This document shows, piece after piece, positions 1-9,600 of a DNA stretch of 12,356 nt (within the stretch, counting starts at the first letter, position 1; the number at the start of each line of letters is the position of its first letter). The stretch lies in contig JAOXYC010188690.1 of the NCBI GenBank assembly GCA_028565715.1, positions 1 through 12,356 of the forward strand, in the 5' to 3' direction. Both the position numbers and the translations under genes were made by a program. The notes beneath the pieces were generated by a model. It was not told where the DNA came from and ran no database searches. It was given only the letters and a program-made list of their open reading frames with translations. Origin of the DNA: Phoronis pallida. Its lineage: Eukaryota > Phoronida > Phoronidae.

Positions 1-550
1 GGCTCGGTTAAGAACGAAATTTCAAACGCGTTTAAGAATATTGATATCAACTAGGAACTCGTGTAGGATCCTCTATGGGATACTTTATATGGGTTATTTA
101 CAGTACCGTATGACCCGTGACAAAGCTTTTTATTTAAATTATCTTGATTTTGTGTGATAAAATGATTCTCAACTTCGTGTGGAAGACGTCCAACCTTTTA
201 CTTCATCCAAAAATTTAGTTTTTCACAAATAGCTTTCCGGGAAAATTCGAAAATCAACATTCTGAAATAACGGATGTAACGTTTCTTCAAAAAGTTCTAC
301 TCAGCATATATTTAATACGTTTATGACGATACTATTTCGTGGAAAATATTTGAAAAATCGTAGTGTAGGGGATTTACTTTCTGTGCGTAGTAGGCTATAC
401 TTCAACTCAGAAGCTGTATTGATGACATGTGCGTGTCTCTGGAAAGGAAAGTGGTGACATCAGATAACCTACTTGGGACTAGTGACCAAACAACTTCAAT
501 TATTAAAATCTTGAATCAATATTCCTTTCTTTCTCATAAAGAACTCCCAG
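1..550. other. Upstream flank or intron of caspase copy A; no exon assigned
   Basis: I find no convincing coding exon here. The last 30 bases (about 520-550) are pyrimidine-rich and end in CCCAG, which fits the 3' end of an intron entering the first copy A exon at 551. An ATG at 427 is in frame with that exon and would add about 41 residues that have no counterpart in copy B. It could be an alternative 5' end, but the acceptor-like tract argues against it. In copy B the preceding exon lies about 500 bases upstream, so the copy A equivalent would be at or beyond the window edge. Confidence 0.5.
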
Positions 551-724
551 GCATACCGGCATCAAGCATCACAAGTTCTAAGCCCTCACAGTCGTCGACA
601 GCTCTAACAATTGACGAGCCATACAAAATAAAGAACCCCGTGGGACTGGCAATAATAGTTAACAACCAGATATTCGAGGAAGGCCACGGTCTGGACAACA
701 GAAATGGCAGTCAAATAGATCGTG
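551..724 (+). CDS. Copy A exon: Ser-rich linker and p20 N-terminus
   Basis: The acceptor is CCCAG at 546-550 and the donor is G|GTAAGT at 724/725, with phase 1 at both ends. The exon opens with a Ser/Thr-rich stretch (PASSITSSKPSQSS). It then encodes the first strand of the caspase fold (GLAIIVNN) and LDNRNGSQID, whose Arg matches the p20 Arg that binds the P1 Asp in caspases. It has the same length (174 bases) as the copy B exon at 8697-8870. Confidence 0.8.
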
Positions 725-3301
725 GTAAGTGCTGAATGAATTTTTTGGAAATTCTGACATGTCCAGAAGACCAGTAGGCGACATTTCAAGCGAAACAAAG
801 ACGGCGCCTGACATGAAATGAATAAACATCTAATTTACTTTATGTTCTAAATGTGTGCGATCTTTTTTTTACTGGTAAATTATCACTGATGTTGAATTAG
901 CACAGAAAAGTGTAGAAGCTGGTAAACCCAGGTGGTGGTGTAACTGACCTGCAATCAGGGAGACCTAGGTTCGATTCCCATTATCACTGAGTTGAGAAAG
1001 AACTGTGCAGTAGTCGAAACTAATCAGCTATGGTGAAGTTATACTACTATCTATCGGAAAATATTTAGTTTAATAAAAGTTTTAAAATGAAGGCTATACC
1101 AGGGTTTTTAAAAATGACCTCTCATGAAGCTGCAATACTTTCCAATCCTCATGTGAAGAAGGCGATCACAACTGTCAAAAATCAAGTGAAAAACACTTTT
1201 GGGGCTCTGTGGAAACCAGGAACCAATTCTGTTATTTAAGCAAGAACAATAGAATAGTCTGACGTTTCATACTAGTTTTAAAAAGAGACTATACAGGGGT
1301 TTCTTTTAAGAATTAACATCCCATGCAATACTTTCCTCATGCGAAAAAGTTTAGAAGCACAACTGTTAAGTTTAAATTGAGAACATTTTATTCACACTGT
1401 TTGCTGCATGATTGTAAAACAGTAAAGCACACCTGTCCGGTAAACTAGAGAATATGTTAAACCACCTCATTCCTTAGTTTAAATTGTTAAAACTTGCATT
1501 TTAACAGAAAACACTGTAAACACCCTTGCTGGCCTCGGATTTCAAGTTCCGGTACACGAAAACTTGACAGCAGACCAACTGGATGCTCTCTTCGATGACT
1601 ACAGCAGTCAAGACTTGAGTAGGATCAGTTCCTTAGTGGTCGTCGTCATGAGTCACGGAAAACGTGCACACGTATACGGTGTGGATGGGAATTGCATATC
1701 AATCGTCAACATAACGGCAAAATTCACGTCTACAAGATGTGCATCACTTAAACGAAAACCTAGATGTTTTCTCTTCGTGAATTGCCAAGTGGACGACCCG
1801 GGTTAGTGTAAAATGTGTTGGGAAAGTTTTTTAAAAGGATTTGTTTGCCTCTTTTTCTTTTAAACACATTCAGCATATCAAAGTATTACGGTCTTATGAC
1901 TTATACCTTAAAAAACAATCCTTGTCAGAACAAAAGATATAGTAATAACACCTTGACAGTCAAATATCGTAGTTGATACCATATTTCACTCTTTTAACAA
2001 TTAACGTATTCGTCATTTTCAGAGGCGGCTGATCAACAAGAATTCATACCACTCAATGAAGTAGACTTTCTTGTGGCGTATTCAACCACCCCAGGTACGG
2101 CCTCAATGCGTCACATTTACCACGGCACACCATTCATCCACTTCCTGATGGAAAACATGCGCAAATATGTTAGCAAGAAGAAATCAGTCATTACCATCTT
2201 GCAAAAAACCAACAAGCACATGATGCGTTACATTAAACAGTCATGCTTGATATTTTCAATTCCACAAAAGCAATTTATACCAGTCGTAAACTCAGGATTG
2301 GGCAGGCGTAGAGAACCAACAGTCGATGGTGATGTAGCTGAAGCGGTCCTTCCAGCGGCGGTGAGCAATTTACCTTTATTCGATTCCACAATTAGTGTAG
2401 TGTCTTCAGTTCAATTAAAGAATAACTCTCTAACGTTATTTCATTGAACACTGTGTTTGACGCTCACAATAATTTTTAAATTTACTTTTTCATAATCTCT
2501 AAAAGGTTCCACGGTGTCAGCATCTAAGTCCAGGTACAGGTCTCTGAACGCTATGCATGGTAAAATAAAGCACAAGATGTATAAAATCATATATATTATT
2601 CTCCTGGATCTTCGAATTTCCACATCCATTTAAGAGGAACGAATAAAATGAAAATGGCGCGACAACTTAAACACAAGTGCGCAACTCTGCATAGTTGTGA
2701 AAAGGCGTGACAATAAACAAACACGAGTGGCACCTGGGTTTTACATAGATAAACTACACAAAGCAACTGAAAATATAGAATTCAGCATATCAGATTTACG
2801 CATATAACTTTAAAATTCTGCTCAGACCAGTGTCCTGAGATTTAATACAGGGATGTTGAAACTTAACTACGTTTTATTCATTGTGTTCTTCTTAGATGGA
2901 TGTGGCAATCCGAACATCCAGGAGAATAATATATATGATTTTATACATATTGTGCTTTATTTTACCATGCATAGCGTTCAGAGCCCTGTACCAGGAATTA
3001 GATGCTGACACCGTAAGATTTTTTCGAGATTATGAAAAGGTAAAACTTTTAAAATTGAGAGGATCGAAAGGTGGCCGCTGGTGATGACATGGTACCACGT
3101 GATACTGAAGTAAAGGGTGCCATTGGTCACACCTCTTCAGAAGAAGGGGAAGAAGCAGAAGTGTTAGGAGCAACTGGTGGACATGATGAAACTGGTGGAA
3201 GAGAACACGAACCAGATGATATCAGTGACACCGTCTGTCTTTCTGATACAACTATTGATGTTGGGATCCTTGATGATTTAGATGAGTTTGGGATCAATTA
3301 A
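551..3301 (+). CDS. Caspase-like protein, copy A (5' partial, 4 exons)
   Basis: Exons 551-724, 1508-1801, 2023-2360 and 3071-3301 join in frame to 344 residues plus stop. The product contains a whole caspase (peptidase C14) domain. The p20 part runs from YKIKNPVGLAIIVNN through RNGSQID and the catalytic-His motif MSHGK to FVNCQVDD, where Cys occupies the catalytic position. The p10 part starts at VDFLVAYSTTPG and includes SMRH and KQSCLIF. A Glu/Asp-rich tail of about 100 residues ending DEFGIN follows. QACRG is replaced by VNCQV. The first exon begins in phase 1 and has ATA where copy B has ATG, so the start must lie in an exon to the left or at the in-frame ATG at 427. The frame is intact throughout and an AATAAA follows the stop. 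An active cysteine protease cleaving after Asp is possible, and a scaffold-like pseudo-caspase is the alternative. No prodomain is visible in the window. Confidence 0.85.
725..1507 (+). other. Copy A intron 1
   Basis: This 783-base intron runs from GTAAGT to TTAACAG and contains a tRNA-like SINE fragment around 915-985. The rest is AT-rich and shows no ORF or structure I can name. It does not resemble the corresponding intron of copy B (8871-9572), which carries a different insertion. Confidence 0.6.
915..985 (+). repeat. tRNA-derived SINE fragment
   Basis: GGTTCGATTCC at 968-978 matches the RNA polymerase III box B consensus. It is preceded by GGTGGTGTAACTGACCTGCA, resembling a decayed box A and anticodon-arm region with normal A-to-B spacing. 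No clean cloverleaf or tRNA 3' end follows, so this is better read as the tRNA-like head of a SINE than as a tRNA gene. The GGTGGTGTA head is shared with the antisense element near 7260. Confidence 0.5.
1508..1801 (+). CDS. Copy A exon: p20 core with catalytic His and Cys
   Basis: The exon encodes LGFQVPVHENLTADQL, then SSLVVVVMSHGKRAHVYGVDG (catalytic His in SHG) and finally FLFVNCQVDDP, with Cys in the catalytic position. Its 294-base length equals that of copy B. The donor is GTTAGT rather than the GTAAGT of copy B. Read-through into the intron meets TAG at once, because G|GTTAG reads Gly-stop. Start and end phases are both 1. Confidence 0.82.
2023..2360 (+). CDS. Copy A exon: p10 subunit
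   Basis: The acceptor is TTTTCAG and the donor is GCG|GTGAGC, with phase 1 in and phase 0 out. The exon starts EAADQQEFIPLNEVDFLVAY, then STTPGTASMRHIYHG, where the Arg of SMR matches the p10 Arg of the SWR motif that lines the S1/S3 pocket. It then gives FIHFLMEN, SVITILQKTN and KQSCLIFS. The Trp of both SWR and the following GSWF motif is absent (SMR and GTPF), which should alter the substrate pocket. The exon is two codons shorter than in copy B. Confidence 0.82.
2473..2652 (-). repeat. Left arm of long inverted repeat, with membrane-anchor-like ORF
   Basis: Read on the minus strand from ATG at 2629, this arm encodes MDVEIRRSRR followed by a hydrophobic stretch (IIYMILYILCFILPCIAF) and then LDADTVEPFRDYEK. 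This has the shape of a signal anchor with cytoplasmic Arg residues. The right arm at about 2871-3057 is nearly identical in inverse orientation. No AG acceptor directly precedes this ATG (TTAAATGG). Function is unknown: it may be an exon of another gene captured here, or part of a repeat. Confidence 0.7.
2871..3057 (+). repeat. Right arm of long inverted repeat, with membrane-anchor-like ORF
   Basis: ATG at 2896, directly after an acceptor-like TTCTTCTTAG, opens a frame reading MDVAIRTSRR, IIYMILYILCFILPCIAF and LDADTVRFFRDYEK, with a donor-like AAG|GTAAAA at 3039/3040. The arrangement looks like a small coding exon of a type II membrane or secreted protein. About 12 of some 48 codons differ from the left arm, and most of these changes alter the residue. 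It lies in the intron just before the copy A tail exon and may be a captured or pseudogene exon. Confidence 0.7.
3071..3301 (+). CDS. Copy A exon: acidic C-terminal tail
   Basis: Read in phase 0, it starts VAAGDDMVPRDTEVKGAI, continues through a Glu-rich stretch (SSEEGEEAEVLGATGG) and ends CLSDTTIDVGILDDLDEFGIN with TAA at 3299-3301. The GTG at 3071 is a codon inside the protein, not a start. The copy B exon at 11146-11370 is clearly homologous, and the last 20 or so residues are the best conserved. I recognise no domain. Confidence 0.78.
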   Translation: MAAGDDMVPRDTEVKGAIGHTSSEEGEEAEVLGATGGHDETGGREHEPDDISDTVCLSDTTIDVGILDDLDEFGIN

Positions 3302-3394
3302 TCCAATTTGATTTCACGGTGTAAAAAAGAGCTGAGGTCTGTGTATTGTTTTACAATGTATTTGAAGCACTATTTGGAGAAGAATTGAGTGGAA

Positions 3395-3400
3395 AATAAA
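3395..3400 (+). terminator. Polyadenylation signal AATAAA, copy A
   Basis: This canonical hexamer lies about 95 bases after the copy A stop codon. The sequence between them (CACGGTGTAA, AGCTGAGGT, AGCACTAT) resembles the copy B 3' UTR, which supports a common origin. A second AATAAA lies at 3600-3605. Confidence 0.6.
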
Positions 3401-3831
3401 TTGGCCTACGAGGGAATTTTAATTCAATTAAAATTGTTCACACTCACGAATTTCATGATAAAATTCACTTGCTAAGTGAGTTTAATTCTAACTCAACCAG
3501 TAAGTGGATTTTTAAATTATTTTCAAACACTTTCCATTAAGCAAAGCAAATTGCAATGCGAATGGTTTTTTGAAATGGCCAATGCTGCAGTGCAGTATTA
3601 ATAAAAGACTTTATATAATTTATCTCAGTAAAGTCCTGAGCATAACTGTATTAACACTGACTTATCCTGGGGATGTGTTATTGCAAGTTCGGCGAAACAT
3701 CGATTGCAACTTTGAATGTTAACACAATGATAATCGGATGATGTGGCAAAAACAAATGTTGAAGTTATACAACATACATGTTGCTGTTTGCCACAACCAC
3801 CAACTTCATTTCACATTTTTAACCAGCATTT

Positions 3832-4595
3832 TATATCAGGGGACCGAAAAAAAACACGACTCCAGTATATTTCTCAAAAACCGTATAAGCTAAGGCCACA
3901 AAATTTTACACAAGTGCTTTCATCACATTTTGATTTGATTTCCATGTTTTCATAACAAATTTTAAAGAATTGTTGCCATGACAACAAATTAACCTAAGCA
4001 AGTAGTGAAAGGAAAATGTTAGACATTTTGTGAAGTGCATTTGGGTGAATTGACTATTAAATTAATTAATTTTTTTAATGAAATTTGATTGAAAGTATAT
4101 ATGTGGAAAAAATCAGCATGATGCCACTATCATTCATGTCATAATGAACATCATTTTGACAACATGCCGAGTTGTACTCACATCTCCTAACCATCCTGAT
4201 CATTATCACTGTATGTGGCAAATAAGCAGGTTTTAAAATATTGATACTTTTTTCCAATTAAAAAGAACTATACAAGCCGTGAAGATAGATATGTTTTCTT
4301 TAATTCCACATATTTCGGGTGATTTTATTTAAGAAATATGGGCCCCGTAGCTTTTGCGGCATTGCTTGTCAGAATATCTAATTGTACGCATATTGGACTG
4401 TTTCGACATTTCTCCGAGTAGACTCGTTCTAGTTAAACTCTTGCCAAGGACACATTTTTTTATTAAAACTTACGAAATTTTGTAAAAAACACCAAACAGA
4501 TGCATAAAATAGCTGTAAAGTTGGTGTTGATTTTGAAGAAGATTTGAATACAAGCTTTTAAAAGTTGAAGGCGTTTTTTTCGGTCACCTGATATA
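3832..4595. mobile_element. Non-autonomous TIR element, about 764 bp
   Basis: The left end TATATCAGGGGACCGAAAAA is inverted at the right end (reverse complement TATATCAGGTGACCGAAAAA), giving TIRs of about 25 bases with few mismatches. TA-flanked CAGG ends followed by A-runs recall Tc1/mariner-type MITEs. No transposase ORF lies inside. It sits between the two caspase genes and postdates, or is independent of, the duplicated unit. Confidence 0.65.
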
Positions 4596-5073
4596 CATGC
4601 CATAGCAATTGTACAGTATCTAATCCAAAACATAGAGATAAGTGATAGGCCTAAGTGCAATACATCGTGAACATTCGGGTTCCATTCCGAGTCGGTGAAC
4701 AGTACCGTTATCTGTAAGCTATCGGGTCAATGTCTAGCAAAAACGTTCGATAGTCACTCATTATCAGATACCTACAGTATTTACTTTGAAGGTGGTCAGG
4801 GGACAAGTAGTGAGGTTGCCTAACTGACTCAAAGTCCTGCTATGAGAAATATCATATTGTTTTCACGCCGGATTACTAGGAAATTATCATCGCAATTTTG
4901 TTGTTAGTTCCAGGACTTTTTCACATTAATTTGAAGGTAAAAGATTTCGTGACTCAGTGTGCGTAAATGACAAGTGGTATCAATCCTTTGATCTCTTTTG
5001 GGAGGTGAACACAAACGCGAACATTTCTAAACCTTCAAAAATATTCGAGGAATTCATTAAACTTGTAAGCAGG

Positions 5074-6681
5074 ATGGGTTCATTGTTCGAGGCAATCCGA
5101 CACTCAGATATCCAAAAAGTAAGGTCACTTAGTGAAGCAAACCCGATTCGTTTAAACCTTGTTGAATGGTTTTGCGACACTCCTCTTATAAAAGCAATCA
5201 AGGAATCTAGTACTGAAATGGTGAAGGCATTGATTGACATCGGGTGTCACACGAACCTTGCTAATTGGGGAGGTGACACTCCTCTCATTATAGCAATCGG
5301 AACGCATAAAGTTGACACGGTGAAAGCACTCCTTGTTGGTGGATGTGACCCCAACCTCGCTGATCGATCCCGAAATACCCCACTCATGACAGCAATCTCA
5401 AAGTCCAATGGTGACATGGTTAAGGCATTAATTGATGGAGGATGTGACACCAATCTTGTTTATATACAGGGTCATACTCCTCTTATTACGGCAATTATGC
5501 AGTCGAATGTTTACATCGTAAAGCTACTGATTGGTTGTAAATGTGACATCAACCGTTCTAATTCTGACGGCGAAACTCCTCTTATGATAGCCATAGAGCA
5601 GTATGATGTGGGAATAGTTAAGATATTGATTGATGGAGGATGCGATGTCAACCTCGCTAATACTTATGGCTACACTCCTCTCAATACAGCAGTCCAAAGG
5701 CATAAGACTGATCTAGTAAAGTTATTGATTGATGGTAAATGTGACATTAATGTTGTTGATACCGATGGCAACACCCCTCTTATTAAAGCAATCAAAATGT
5801 CGGATGTTGAAATGGTAAAGGCACTAGTTGATGGTGGATGTTGCATCGATATTGCTGATAAGAAAGGCGAAACTCCTCTAAATATAGCAGTAGGGCGGAA
5901 TGATGAGGAAATGGTCAAGGTTCTGATTGATTCTGGGTGTGACACAAACCTCCGGGATAGAAACGGCATTACTCCTCTAAATCTAGCTGTGAGTACGAGC
6001 AATCGGTGGGGTTTTCCCGTAATAAGAGCTCTGATTGATGGTGGTAGTGACATTAATCTTGCTGGTGGGGACGGTGATACTCCTCGCATTAAAGCTATCT
6101 CGAGGCGTCGTGATGGTTTAGCAAAATACCTTATTAATGAAAGATGTGACATCAACCTTACATCCAGCGAAGGTATTACACCCCTTAGTTTGGCAATCTC
6201 AACGTCTAATGTTGACATTGTAAATGCACTGATTGAAGCGGGTTGTGATATCACATGTGTTGGCAGTGAGTTAAACTTTGTAGGTGACGAAGGTATGACA
6301 CCTCTAGCTGCAGCCATCGTTGGTTCTGATGCTGGTTTGGCAACGAAATTGATTTTGAGTGGGTGTGACACTAACCAGTCGGTTACTGTGAGTTCCAGCT
6401 GTAGGTTCAATGGTAGTTGTAAAAGTAGGGTACAAGACTTTAGTATCAAACCCACTGATATTGTTAGTCCTATTCACATCGCAGCAATTAGCGGAGACGT
6501 GGATTCTCTTAAGCTTCTGATTGAGTACGGTGCCACTATTTCGAATGCCAAATACAAGTCAGTTGATGGATGGAATCTGGCACACTTAGCTGCAATGTTC
6601 GGACACGTTGCGTTGATTATGTATATCATGAATGAGCTTCACACGAAAGAAGAAGAAGGTAAACAGTGCATAAATGTACTG
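5074..6681 (+). CDS. Copy B exon 1: ankyrin-repeat array
   Basis: The exon opens MGSLFEAIRHSDIQKVRSL and then repeats a 33-residue unit of the form xTPLIxAIxxSNxDMVKALI followed by DGGCDxNLADxxG. I count 14 units here, from CDTPLIKAI near 5175 to the DGWNLAHLAAMFGH unit near 6565. A fifteenth lies in the next exon. Most units carry GCD where the ankyrin consensus has GAD. The open frame continues to TAA at 6736-6738. The exon must end earlier to join the following ankyrin unit: GTTAAG at 6682 and GTGAGC at 6721 both fit phase 0, whereas the better-looking GTAAAC at 6659 does not. An upstream GTG at 4957 is in frame but is unlikely as a eukaryotic start. Confidence 0.88.
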
Positions 6682-9600
6682 GTTAAGTTGTTACCAGGGC
6701 CTGATATCACCGTTATGTTAGTGAGCACCCTGATGTAATACTCATGGGTAGCAACTTGTTAGTGAAAATAAGACAAAGGAAATCAATGGAAAGAATGGAG
6801 AGAATTCTACCCCGTTAGATCTAGCGCTTGCAAGAAAACATAAAGACGTTGCTGATAATCTACGGAAATTTGGTGCAAATTATGTCGGTATGTGTCTCAT
6901 TTATTTTCTGTAAACGCTTAGGTGATTTTAAATGTTCTTGATTATGGAAACGTAGTTCAAATATTTAAATGTCAGAGGAAGACACTGCGATTTAAATTTG
7001 TCTTTGTATTTTTTAAACAGCGAAAACATTCACACCAAAGTAATATTCGTGCTAAGTTTGTAGCCAACACACAAATGTTGCGACGCTGCCGCTAAAAGCT
7101 AAAGATTCTCTTTATTGTCAATAGGCACCTTCAGACATATCTTATGCTAAATTCTAAAAAGACAGAAAAATTCAGAACCCGACCAGGAATTGAACTCGAG
7201 TCCCCCATAGTACTCATGATAGTTGTACTTGAAGTTCTACACCACCGGGGTTCTAGTATTTTCTGAGCTAATTTTAACGCTATAAGCCAGTATATGTAAT
7301 ATCCCGGAGTGGCGCTGTGATGCACCTTTTCACATGTATTTCATGTTTATCGCGAATGTTGCTGTCGTTAATGTTGCTAAACAAAAACACGCCCGCACAC
7401 ACAACATTCGTGCAGCGCGAATGTTGCACATGCGCTTTGCTTCAGTTCAATGTATTGCCCATGATAACGGCCAAAGTATCCTTGTCACTTAATTAAGTTC
7501 ATTGTTCAAAATCCCAGGATCATAAATAAGGTTTCAGGCATTTTTTACTGTCGCATTTCTTTTTAGGAAAAACAATTAACAAGATCAGAGAAAAACTCCG
7601 GAAATCAAGTAAAACTCGCAAGGCAGGTATGTTACACATTTAGAACTTGTTTGACCAAACTAAAACTGATAAGAATGGCAACCACATAGGAACCTACAGC
7701 CATATTTGGATTAAAATGCTTCTGTTTCGTGTAAAAAAAACTACCTGAGACCGTAACATGTACGTCCAGAGCGCTAGAGTAAAATCATAAGAAAAAAATC
7801 CTGAGTTTTTGAAACTGCTCCGTGCATGTAACATCAACAGAAATCAACAGGTTATCAGTGCAATTGAAGAGGAACTGGTGTAATACTAAAAGTGGGGGCT
7901 GTTTTTACTAACTAATACTTAGTAGTGGTGTCTCTTTCCATCTCATTTTGTTTTGTTGAAATTAATCTTCAGTTAGTGGCCGCTAGACTACCTTGATGCA
8001 GAGAAAGAGAATTGTAGGGATAGGGTGTAGGCACGTTATGACAAAAACTAGGTGAACACTTTGAATAGAAAACCAACCAAAATAGCTTTTGCCTCTGTTT
8101 TTTCTTTCAGGTGGATCTCTATGCACGATCGATAAAAATGCTGAAATAATGCACTTAGTTCAAGATGCCAAGGCTGAGAAATTTACAAGTAAGTCACCCA
8201 TGTTAACTTATTTGTTTTGCATGGTTGAGTTAGGGAATTAAATTCGCCGAGTCTCAACTCAGGTAAAAAAATCTATCATATGGTCCACAAAAAAACGCAA
8301 ACATTTTGTTTTTTAATTATTTCTACAAAAATTAAGTTTTTTTAAACATGAATTTAGTATGATTTTTTTCAATGAAATTCTAAATATCACTCAAATGTGG
8401 CTATGGAGAAATTATTCCACAAATAATGTTTTTTTTTTGTGGACCACCCTGTATATAGCTTTTTGTATAGAAGATTGTCCTTGAATTCAGTAAAAGTCAT
8501 AACCTAGGATTTTGTTCTTCATAATCTATAGATCTTGTCGGTATGAAGTTTGCAGAAAGGTCTAATAAAATTAAGAAATAATGTAGTTTTTGCAAACCAG
8601 TGTTCAACGTGTTATACCTATGGCAATCGAAGTACAAATTACCAATGACCTGAGGGCATAATGAAATTTTTTCATTTTTTAAAAAAGCACATCTAGACAT
8701 GCCGACATCAAGCATTACGAGCTCCAAACCAACACAGTCGCCATCAGCTCAAACAATTGACGAGCAATACAAAATAAAAAGTCCCGTAGGTATCGCCATC
8801 ATTGTAAACAACCAGATATTTGAGGAAGGGCACGGATTGGACAACAGAAATGGCAGTCAAGTAGATCGTGGTAAGGGCTTTTATTTAAAGATGTAAAGAT
8901 GAATTTTCCATCTTGCTGTTCTGTCTCAAAATTGATCGGAAAAAAACTGATGTGTGGTTGACTATCTATACGAATATACATGCAAAATATATAATTCTTG
9001 ATAAAGTCACTACCGGGATTTTCCACATAGAAGCTCATGGGCGTGTATATAGAAAATTTTCCAGGCACTTTGAAAACTCCAAATAAACCCCCGGGCGTTT
9101 ATTCGGACAGAGTACATGTGGTATAACGGGGGCATTGGAGAAATTGGTGACGACATTGAATCAGGGTATCCATTCAGCGAGGTTGATGACGATGCCGATG
9201 AGGAGGAACTCGAGCAAGACACAATTGAAATAGACTAAATTATTACAAACCATGTACATGATATTCAAGTTTGCTTAAAGCTGTGTTTTGTTTTTATAAA
9301 TTGAAATGCTCTACAAATTAACTGACTTTGTGATTGCATGTTGACGCTGAGTGGACTCCTTAGTGTAATTTTCCGAATACAACTCCCAGAAATTGCCAGC
9401 ACCAAATAAACGCCCATGGGCGTTTATTCTGAAAACTTTTCCGAATAAACGCCCATGGGCGAGACATTGGATGGCCTCATCTGCGGAAAATCCCGGTAAG
9501 TTTTCTGGCAAATCAATCCAATCCGAAAAACTTTTATCACTTCGTTATATACAAGACATCTCATTTTAACAGAAAACACTGAAAACACCCTTGCTACTCT

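Larger units (their letters stand above)
2361..3070 (+). other. Copy A intron 3 (p10 to tail), 710 bases
   Basis: This intron separates the p10 exon from the acidic tail exon. It is much longer than the copy B equivalent (10727-11145, 419 bases), mainly because it holds a long inverted repeat. The acceptor at 3069-3070 (GATCGAAAG) has almost no pyrimidine tract, unlike the copy B acceptor (TTTTTCTTTTCTTAAAG). Confidence 0.6.
3302..5073. other. Intergenic region between copies A and B
   Basis: It contains the copy A 3' UTR, a perfect 21-base palindrome at 3415-3435 (AATTTTAATT, C, AATTAAAATT), the TIR element at 3832-4595 and the presumed 5' flank of gene B. No clear TATA box or other promoter motif stands out before 5074. 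Possible short 5' UTR exons exist, for example one ending AAG|GTAAAA near 4936, but I cannot establish them. Confidence 0.5.

Noticed and set aside
604-798. Minus-strand frame over the first copy A exon
   Set aside because: It is antisense to a well-supported caspase exon.
3743-3955. Plus-strand 70-codon frame reading ISGDRKKTRLQ, similar to the minus-strand frame at 4463-4660
   Set aside because: The similarity comes from the inverted ends of the TIR element, not from a protein.
4670-4700. GGGTTCCATTCCGAG as a possible tRNA box B
   Set aside because: It has no box A at the right distance and no cloverleaf, and it does not match the SINE copies elsewhere.
4957-5073. N-terminal extension of the ankyrin protein from GTG at 4957
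   Set aside because: GTG is an unlikely start in an animal gene, the extension has no ankyrin similarity, and ATG at 5074 has a strong context directly before the first repeat.
5670-6455. 261-codon open frame on the minus strand
   Set aside because: It is antisense to the ankyrin array, repeats with the same 99-base period, and exists only because of the codon bias of the repeats.
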